A DNA stretch of 12,346 nucleotides from Methylohalomonas sp964522485 (GTDB lineage Bacteria > Pseudomonadota > Gammaproteobacteria > Methylohalomonadales > Methylohalomonadaceae), in NCBI GenBank assembly GCA_964522485.1, contig CAZFUS010000078.1:1-12346 (forward strand), in the 5' to 3' direction. Made by a program: the position numbers and the translations under genes. This document shows positions 7,256-12,346 of the stretch, piece after piece. How positions within the stretch are numbered: the first letter of the stretch is position 1; each line of letters opens with the position of its first letter. The notes under the pieces were generated by a model. That model saw nothing but the letters and a program-made list of their open reading frames with translations, was not told where the DNA came from and made no database searches.

Positions 7256-7287
7256 AGCCTTCCGCATTTCGTAAAGGGATAATGGCA

Positions 7288-8502
7288 TTAACCGCCATCG
7301 TCGTCATGACTGTCAACGCTGCCCTGCCTTGCAGAAGTAGTGCCTTGTTCTGGTCTTCTGCTATCCGTTTCAATGGCAGGATCAGATTCGTCTTCTGAGC
7401 GGTCAAGGTTAACTCCGCCGGGTATATGAACGGTTGAAGTCGGGAAGGCACATTCGGCTCCATAACTCTCGATAATTTCGATCACCTTCAGCAGAATCTT
7501 TTCCTTGATCGCGTGATATTCCACCCAGTCACGTGTTTTGGTAAATGTATAAATCAGGATATCCAGTGACGAGGGTGCAAATGTGTCAAAGTTGACGATG
7601 GTGGTCTTGTCATTGTCGATGTCGTCGTGATGGCTGAGCATTTCACGGATATCAGTCACGATTGCCGCCACCTTTGCAGCATCGTCATAGCGCACACCAA
7701 CAATTTCCTTGATCCGCCGGTTGGTCATCCGCGAAGGATTTTCCAGCGCGATCTGGTTGAAGACATAATTCGGCACATACAGTGGCCGCTTGTCGAAAGT
7801 ACGAATGCATGTCAGCCGCCAGCCGATTTCCTCGACCGTGCCCTCGATATTGCGGTCCGGCGAGCGAACCCAGTCACCGATCGAGAATGGCCGGTCCAGA
7901 TACACCATCATACCGCCGAAGAAATTGGCCAGCATATCCTTGGCGGCAAAGCCGACGGCAATGCCGCCGACACCGCCGAAGGCAAGTACGCCGGTGATCG
8001 AAAAACCGAGAGTCTGCAAAGCAACCAGTGCGGCGGTGATCAGCACCGAGATCCGCAACAGTTTGGCGATGGCATCCACCGCCGTCCGATCATAACTGTC
8101 ACCGCGGGCATGCAGGCTGTTGATGTAATTATCAGCCGCCCGCGTTATAAAACGCGACAGAAACCAGGTGATGATCGCGATGACCGCGACATCCCGTATC
8201 GGCTCGACGGCCTCGAAGATCACGGCACCGGTCTCGGTGAAAATGATCTGCATGGCAAAGGCGAGCCCCACCACATAAATCAGCACTGTCAGTGGCTTGG
8301 AAAGCGCGTCCAGCAAGGCATCGTCCCAGAATGTACGGGTAAGGCCGACACGCTTGCGCAGACCCTTGACCAGGGCGGCCGCTACAAAGACGGCTGTAAC
8401 AGTCAGCAGTACGACAATGAATACCTGCAGCACCCACGGTTCGGTATGCAGGTAGCCGCTGACTTTATCAATGAAACGGCCAAGAGTTTCCGGTTCCGGC
8501 AT
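7288..8502 (-). CDS. MscS-family mechanosensitive ion channel (YnaI-like size)
   Basis: Inner-membrane channel of 404 residues that probably opens under membrane tension to release solutes on hypo-osmotic shock. Likely transmembrane segments lie near 23-45, 69-89, 103-119 and 149-168. They are followed by the pore helix with the small-residue pattern FGGVGGIAVGFAAKDMLANF at 175-194 and the conserved loop YLDRPFSIGDWV at 201-212. The cytoplasmic beta domain holds GTVEEIGWR at 221-229, FDKRPLYVPNYVF at 236-248 and ENPSRMTNRRI at 254-264. This five-segment layout resembles E. coli YnaI more than the three-segment MscS. The last 40 or so residues are hydrophilic and rich in Asp, Ser and Glu, ending in an acidic DDDGG-type tail. 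The ATG at 8502-8500 has a GAGG ribosome binding site five bases upstream. It starts eight bases after the TraB/GumN gene stop. Confidence 0.93.
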   Translation of the reverse strand: MPEPETLGRFIDKVSGYLHTEPWVLQVFIVVLLTVTAVFVAAALVKGLRKRVGLTRTFWDDALLDALSKPLTVLIYVVGLAFAMQIIFTETGAVIFEAVEPIRDVAVIAIITWFLSRFITRAADNYINSLHARGDSYDRTAVDAIAKLLRISVLITAALVALQTLGFSITGVLAFGGVGGIAVGFAAKDMLANFFGGMMVYLDRPFSIGDWVRSPDRNIEGTVEEIGWRLTCIRTFDKRPLYVPNYVFNQIALENPSRMTNRRIKEIVGVRYDDAAKVAAIVTDIREMLSHHDDIDNDKTTIVNFDTFAPSSLDILIYTFTKTRDWVEYHAIKEKILLKVIEIIESYGAECAFPTSTVHIPGGVNLDRSEDESDPAIETDSRRPEQGTTSARQGSVDSHDDDGG

Positions 8503-8510
8503 TCTGACCT

Positions 8511-9455
8511 CTAATAGATTGCCTCGACTTGGTAGCCCGCCTGTTCCAGCAGACTCAGCACACCTTCTTCACCCGGCAGATGCAAGGCACCGATCGCGAT
8601 GAAGGCATTGCCTTTATTCAGGAACGGTTGCATGCGTTCCACCATGGTGTGATTGCGATCCCATAACAGCCGGCCCAGCAGTTCCTGATAGCGTGCTGTT
8701 TCATGCAGACGGTATTTATGCTGGTAATTGAACAAAGCCTGCAGATCGCGTTGCAGATAGAGTTGCTTCATTTCCTGCATGTCCTGCTGCAGTGTGGCGT
8801 AGTGACAGATGCTATCGCGCAGCAGTTCCACCTGGGTCGCCTCGGGGAGATTTTCAAACACGGCGGCCTGCTCGGAGAGTTTTTCCAGGCCGCTGACCGG
8901 CAGACCGTTCGCCTCGGCCTCCTGCATCAACACAATATCCAGCGGTACCCCGTTAGCAGGCGGCATGTTCAGCGTCATGAACGCAGCCCATGGTTTCAGG
9001 CTTTCAATCATGGCAGGCGGCATACCGTAGGCGGCAAGCAGATCTTCGACGCGACTGTAGAGCGTCGCCGACAGCAGATTACTCAGGCGCGTACCGTCCT
9101 GGTAGAACATATCATGTGCGAACTGCAGTGCTTCCGGTCCATCGAGTTCAGCTTCCATGACAAACCGGTCCGCCTGTTCGAGACTTTTTCTGACCGGGTC
9201 CGGCAGTGTCACGATTTCCGGGTCCGACACATGCATGGTGCCGAATACGTAACTGGATTCATGGCCATGACCGGTCACCTGCCACAGCATGCCCTGGTCA
9301 TGATGAAGGTCCTGGATCCGAGCTGCGGCCGGCTCAAGCGGCCGACAGTCGCCGGCAACCGCCGGTGTTGCAGCAGCAAGCAGGACGAGAAGCAGCCCGC
9401 CGGCGATCCCGGCAAGTGTCTCGTGACACAGTGACCGGCTAGACAAGCTGATCAT
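8511..9455 (-). CDS. TraB/GumN family protein, exported
   Basis: A 314-residue member of the TraB/PrgY/GumN family, a fold related to TIKI metalloproteases and EreA-type hydrolases; substrates of the bacterial GumN branch are unknown. The N-terminus is a signal peptide with a hydrophobic core at about 15-30 (GIAGGLLLVLLAAATPAVA) and a likely signal peptidase I site after AVA at 34, so the protein should act in the periplasm or beyond. Family motifs are YVFGTMHVSDPE at 69-80 (the GTxH signature), the acidic VMEAELD at 99-105, WDRNHTM at 265-271 and the C-terminal FIAIGALHLPGEEG at 285-298 with LLEQAGYQVE. I placed the start at the ATG at 9455-9453, giving a normal signal peptide and a 17-base overlap with nagZ; a GGA lies upstream. 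The frame is open to 9512, but that would put 19 odd residues before the signal. Tight overlap suggests coupling to nagZ. Confidence 0.85.
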   Translation of the reverse strand: MISLSSRSLCHETLAGIAGGLLLVLLAAATPAVAGDCRPLEPAAARIQDLHHDQGMLWQVTGHGHESSYVFGTMHVSDPEIVTLPDPVRKSLEQADRFVMEAELDGPEALQFAHDMFYQDGTRLSNLLSATLYSRVEDLLAAYGMPPAMIESLKPWAAFMTLNMPPANGVPLDIVLMQEAEANGLPVSGLEKLSEQAAVFENLPEATQVELLRDSICHYATLQQDMQEMKQLYLQRDLQALFNYQHKYRLHETARYQELLGRLLWDRNHTMVERMQPFLNKGNAFIAIGALHLPGEEGVLSLLEQAGYQVEAIY

Positions 9456-10500
9456 TGTCCAGATCCAGCTGGGGATGCGTATCGAGCCGGGTGACGGCCG
9501 CGACAGTATCACGCCATTTCGTCTCTTGTGTGAGTGCCTCGAATGTCAACGGCTGGTCACGGCCGTGCATGCGCATCAGCCTGGCCTGCGTCGCGGGCAC
9601 CGCTGCAGTCTTGATCGTTTCCAGTACTGTCGCGGCACCCGCCTGATTATTGCAGACGAGCAGCATGTCGCAACCGGCGTCCAGCGCGGCGTACGCACGT
9701 GCCTCCATATCGCCGGCCACCGCCGCCCCGCTCATGCCGAGGTCATCACTGAAAATCGCCCCCTGAAATCCGAACTGGCCGCGCAGCACATCCTGCAGCC
9801 AGATACGCGAAAAGCCCGCCGGCCGATCATCCACCTGTGGATAGACCACATGCGCCGGCATCACAGCCGCCAGATGATGGTTGATCAGATGCTCGAATAC
9901 GCGCAGATCCTCGAACAGGATATCCTCATAGCGGCGATCATCGATCGGTGTCTCCAGATGTGAATCGGCCGCCACCGTGCCATGGCCGGGAAAGTGCTTG
10001 CCAACCGCGGCCATGCCGGCGCGTCGCATGCCCTCCATGTAACGCCATGCGAGTTGCATGGCAGCATCCGGATCACCGTGAAAGGCGCGGTCGCCGATCA
10101 CTTCACTGATACCGCGATCCAGATCGAGTACCGGCGCGAAACTGAAATCGATCCCTACGGCGCGCAGTTCGACCGCCATCAGCCAGCCGGCGCTTTCAGC
10201 CAGCGCCAGACCGTGGCGCGACTCACGGTCATACTCGCGGCCCAGCAGGGCGCAGGCCGGCAGACGCGTGAAGTCACCGTGAAAACGCTGCACCCGGCCG
10301 CCTTCCTGATCCACGGCAACCAGCAGGCGCGGTTCGCGTAGATCGTGAATGGCAGCGATCAGCTCCCGGAGCTGGTTGATGGACTCGAAGTTGCGCGAAA
10401 ACAGGATCGCGCCACCGGCCGCGGGATGTGTTAACAGCTCCGCTTCATCCGGTTCGATCCGCAATCCGCGCAGATCCAGCATGACGGGTCCAAGTGCCAT
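9439..10500 (-). CDS. nagZ: NagZ, beta-N-acetylhexosaminidase (glycoside hydrolase family 3)
   Basis: Cytoplasmic GH3 glucosaminidase of 353 residues (E. coli 341) that removes GlcNAc from anhydro-muropeptides during peptidoglycan recycling; its products also influence AmpR-type beta-lactamase induction where that exists. The single-domain bacterial NagZ layout is clear: GPVMLDLRG at the N-terminus, VDQEGGRVQRF at 63-73, FAPVLDLD at 121-128, GDRAFHGDP at 136-144, KHFPGHGTVAADSH at 168-181 with the catalytic Asp179-x-His181 pair, and FSDDLGM at 250-256 holding the nucleophile Asp252. There is no signal peptide, as expected for the cytoplasmic enzyme. The ATG at 10500-10498 has an AGGA nine bases upstream and fits the family N-terminus. 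It lies 31 bases after the peptide permease gene and overlaps the exported TraB/GumN gene. Confidence 0.96.
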   Translation of the reverse strand: MALGPVMLDLRGLRIEPDEAELLTHPAAGGAILFSRNFESINQLRELIAAIHDLREPRLLVAVDQEGGRVQRFHGDFTRLPACALLGREYDRESRHGLALAESAGWLMAVELRAVGIDFSFAPVLDLDRGISEVIGDRAFHGDPDAAMQLAWRYMEGMRRAGMAAVGKHFPGHGTVAADSHLETPIDDRRYEDILFEDLRVFEHLINHHLAAVMPAHVVYPQVDDRPAGFSRIWLQDVLRGQFGFQGAIFSDDLGMSGAAVAGDMEARAYAALDAGCDMLLVCNNQAGAATVLETIKTAAVPATQARLMRMHGRDQPLTFEALTQETKWRDTVAAVTRLDTHPQLDLDNDQLV

Positions 10501-10522
10501 AGCTATCTATCCTCGTTGGATA

Positions 10523-10543
10523 CAGGATCCTTCAACGATCCTG
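10523..10543. repeat. Perfect 7-bp inverted repeat spanning the permease stop codon
   Basis: CAGGATC (10523-10529) and GATCCTG (10537-10543) are exact inverted copies separated by seven bases that contain the stop codon of the downstream permease gene. The transcript could form a small hairpin at the permease-nagZ junction. There is no U-run after it, so I do not call it an intrinsic terminator; it could be chance, an RNA-processing or stability element, or part of the nagZ leader. Confidence 0.35.
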
Positions 10544-11350
10544 ATCCAGTTGTACGTCCAGCCGATCCCGCAGCTGATCGCCGAGCAGATTGACGCTCAG
10601 AACAATCAGAAACACGGCCAGACCGGGCGCGATCACCATATGCGGTGCCACCAGCATGTAACGGGTACCATCGCGAATCATGGCACCCAGCGATGCCGCC
10701 GGTGGCTGCACACCCAGCCCGAGAAACGACAGCGTCGCTTCGGCAATCACCACACCCGCCAGTTCAAACGTGGCCTGCACAATCAGCGGACTCAATACCA
10801 GCGGCAGAATATGGCGCCGGGCGATGGTCAGATTACCACTGCCGAGCGCGCGTGCAGCACTGACATGATCCAGGGTTTTCACCGACAGGGCCTGGGCCCG
10901 CGCCAGGCGCGCGAACCCCACCCAGCCGACTGTCGCCAGCGCCAGCACCGCATTGCTGATACCCGGTCCCAGTACCGCCGCCAGGGCGATCGCCAGCAGA
11001 ATGCCGGGAAAGGCCAGAAAGACATCAGTAATAAAGACGATGACACGATCAAACCAGCCGCCGAACCAGGCGCTGAACAGGCCGACGCTCGTGCCGATCA
11101 GTATGGACAGCGCCACCACCGCAGCGGCCACAATGAAGGAAGTGCGGGCGCCGACGATGAGCCGGTCCAGAATCGGCCGGCCGAGGTCATCGTAACCCAG
11201 CCAGGCACTATCACCCGGAACCGCGAGAATCTGCCGGAGGTCGATCTGATCCGGCGCCAGTGGCAGCCATGGTGCCAGCAGGGCCGCCAGCGACCAGACC
11301 AGCAGAAAGCCGAGCGGCAGACTCCGCGTCATGGGCAGGCGTGCCTTCAT
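10532..11350 (-). CDS. DppC/OppC-type ABC transporter permease (peptide importer family)
   Basis: Second integral membrane subunit, 272 residues, of a peptide/nickel-type (PepT family) ABC importer in the inner membrane. It has the family N-terminal segment LGYDDLGRPILDRLIVGAR at 51-69, which in homologues precedes the core transporter domain. About six hydrophobic segments follow (first near 12-30, then 70-95, 105-128, 133-150, 185-210 and 237-256). The ATPase-contacting EAA loop reads DHVSAARALGSGNLTIARRH at 161-180. The conserved EATLSFLGLGVQPPAASLG at 204-222 is diagnostic of the DppC branch. Substrate cannot be read from the sequence: dipeptides, oligopeptides, muropeptides, glutathione or nickel are all carried by relatives. 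The ATG at 11350-11348 overlaps the stop of the partner gene (ATGA). No ATPase gene follows; nagZ comes next. Confidence 0.9.
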   Translation of the reverse strand: MKARLPMTRSLPLGFLLVWSLAALLAPWLPLAPDQIDLRQILAVPGDSAWLGYDDLGRPILDRLIVGARTSFIVAAAVVALSILIGTSVGLFSAWFGGWFDRVIVFITDVFLAFPGILLAIALAAVLGPGISNAVLALATVGWVGFARLARAQALSVKTLDHVSAARALGSGNLTIARRHILPLVLSPLIVQATFELAGVVIAEATLSFLGLGVQPPAASLGAMIRDGTRYMLVAPHMVIAPGLAVFLIVLSVNLLGDQLRDRLDVQLDQDR

Positions 11351-12273
11351 GCTTTATCCAGTCGCACGCGCGGGTCCAGTACCGCATAGGTGAGATCGGT
11401 CAGCAGATTGACACTGACGTAGGTCAGGCTGATAAACAGAATACAGGCCTGCACCACCGGGTAATCGCGCTTCTGAATGGAATCGATCAGCAGCTGGCCG
11501 ACACCCGGCCAGTTGAAAATCTGCTCGGTGACCACGGCCCCGGTCAGCAACGCGCCGAGTTGCAGGCCGAGTACGGTAGTAACCGGCAGCAGTGCATTGC
11601 GCAATGCGTGCCGCAGGATCACCCGCATATTGTTAAAACCACGGGCGCGCGCGGCGCGCACGTAGTCCTTGCCGAGCTCTTCCAGCAGGGCGGTGCGGAT
11701 CATGCGCGACTGCAGCGCTGCCAGCGCGGTACCCAGCGTCAGGGCCGGCAGCAGCACCGACGCCGGTCCCTGCAAACCGCTGACCGGGAACCAGCCGAGC
11801 CAGTAGGAGAACACCAGGATCAGAATCGGACCCAGCCAGAAATTCGGGATTGCGATGCCGGCCAGGGCGAATACCATCGCGCCCTTGTCCATGGCACGGT
11901 TGTGATACAGCGCTGACAGAATGCCCAGTGGAAAGGCCAGCAGCAGGGCCAGCAACAGGCTGGCGGCGGCCAGCAGGGCGGTCACCGGGATCCGTTCGGC
12001 CAGCATGTCGGCGATAGGCTGGCGGGAATGCAGTGAAATGCCGAGATCAAACTGCACCAGATTCTTCTGGTAGTCCAGCCATTGCAGCCACAGGGGCTGG
12101 TCGAGACCGAGCGCAGTCCGCAGGGCCTGGCGGTCGGCCACGCCGGCCGATTCCCCCAGCATGACCTCGACCGGATCGCCGGGGATCAGGTGCAGCAGCA
12201 GGAAAACAAGGCTGGACACGCCGAAGATAACCAGGGCGGCGGACGCCAGACGCATGCAAAGGTATTGCAACAT
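11347..12273 (-). CDS. DppB/OppB-type ABC transporter permease (peptide importer family)
   Basis: First integral membrane subunit, 308 residues, pairing with the DppC-type protein to form the transmembrane channel of a peptide-family ABC importer. Features are an N-terminal membrane helix at 8-30 leading into the hallmark HLIPGDPVEVMLG at 28-40, further hydrophobic segments near 98-122, 132-160, 170-190, 228-250 and 275-297, the EAA loop DYVRAARARGFNNMRVILRH at 203-222, FNWPGVGQLL at 253-262 and the C-terminal signature YAVLDPRVRL at 296-305. I chose the ATG at 12273-12271 because homologues commonly begin with a short ML-type segment before the first helix. An ATG at 12255-12253 is an alternative, and neither has a clear Shine-Dalgarno. 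The solute-binding protein gene that often precedes this pair would be outside the window. Confidence 0.9.
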   Translation of the reverse strand: MLQYLCMRLASAALVIFGVSSLVFLLLHLIPGDPVEVMLGESAGVADRQALRTALGLDQPLWLQWLDYQKNLVQFDLGISLHSRQPIADMLAERIPVTALLAAASLLLALLLAFPLGILSALYHNRAMDKGAMVFALAGIAIPNFWLGPILILVFSYWLGWFPVSGLQGPASVLLPALTLGTALAALQSRMIRTALLEELGKDYVRAARARGFNNMRVILRHALRNALLPVTTVLGLQLGALLTGAVVTEQIFNWPGVGQLLIDSIQKRDYPVVQACILFISLTYVSVNLLTDLTYAVLDPRVRLDKA

Positions 12274-12346
12274 GTGAAAGAAAAATATAGACGGTGTTTT
12301 GCCGGTATCGGTACGTTTCTAAATGTTTGATTAATTTACCGGGACG
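12274..12346 (-). other. AT-rich leader upstream of the permease pair; partial view
   Basis: These 73 bases look more AT-rich than the rest of the window. I see no credible coding continuation: two of the three minus-strand frames have TAA codons (at 12338-12336 and 12333-12331), either of which could end an upstream gene. TATATT at 12289-12284 resembles a -10 element, but the best -35 at 16 bases (CCGATA) is weak and the leader would be only a few bases long. No terminator-type hairpin with a T-run is visible. The edge of the window prevents a firmer reading. Confidence 0.4.

Noticed and set aside
7627..8514. Plus-strand open frame (295 codons) opposite the mechanosensitive channel gene
   Set aside because: It mirrors the channel gene, has no membrane, signal or family motif, and is His/Asp/Gln-rich as typical for an antisense shadow.
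8703..9434. Plus-strand open frame (243 codons) opposite the TraB/GumN gene
   Set aside because: It is fully antisense to a gene with a clear signal peptide and family motifs; no independent coding evidence.
10349..11389. Long plus-strand open frame (346 codons) opposite nagZ and the permease gene
   Set aside because: It is antisense to two well-identified genes, its product is a low-complexity Gln/Arg/His-rich sequence with no family motif, and such frames are expected opposite GC-rich coding DNA.

Overview
This 12.3 kb window is a stretch of bacterial core chromosome, almost certainly from a gammaproteobacterium. The evidence is gene order. Read on the minus strand, the right-to-left series dapF – DUF484 – xerC – hslV – hslU – DUF971 – ubiE – ubiJ – ubiB joins blocks that are conserved in gammaproteobacteria (dapF-DUF484-xerC, hslVU and ubiE-ubiJ-ubiB). 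Base composition looks evenly moderate to high in GC, and coding is dense. A deep-branching free-living group such as the Chromatiales or relatives is a guess from protein flavour (for example the HslV N-terminus), not a firm assignment. Every supported gene lies on the minus strand, so transcription runs from high to low coordinates. I saw no tRNA, rRNA, insertion sequence, CRISPR array, phage gene or compositional island.

Layout in transcription order. (1) 12346-10532: a 73-base AT-rich leader, then two overlapping genes for the integral membrane subunits of a DppBC/OppBC-type peptide ABC importer. The solute-binding protein and ATPases are not in the window. (2) 10500-7288: nagZ (peptidoglycan-recycling glucosaminidase), an exported TraB/GumN-family protein whose start overlaps nagZ, and an MscS-family mechanosensitive channel with a hydrophilic acidic tail. 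(3) 7220-4753: dapF (diaminopimelate epimerase), a DUF484 protein and the recombinase xerC, tightly packed. (4) 4693-2352: the HslVU protease-chaperone pair, followed by a small DUF971 protein. (5) 2359-1: ubiE, ubiJ and ubiB for ubiquinone synthesis, each start overlapping the previous stop. ubiB runs off the left edge.

Functionally the window mixes cell-wall metabolism (peptide permease, NagZ, DapF), chromosome dimer resolution (XerC), protein quality control (HslVU), osmotic protection (MscS) and respiratory quinone synthesis. Four junctions overlap by 1-8 bases (dppB/dppC, dapF/DUF484, DUF971/ubiE, ubiE/ubiJ) and a fifth is the GTGA at ubiJ/ubiB; nagZ/TraB overlaps by 17. Three genes appear to start with GTG (hslV, the DUF971 gene, ubiB). 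The longest gaps between genes are 59-73 bases, so there is no unexplained stretch over 300 bases.

No clearly new biological system is visible. The most interesting points are the placement of peptide-importer permeases directly upstream of nagZ, which hints at muropeptide uptake and recycling, the coupling of nagZ to an exported TraB/GumN protein, and a predicted short HslV propeptide.
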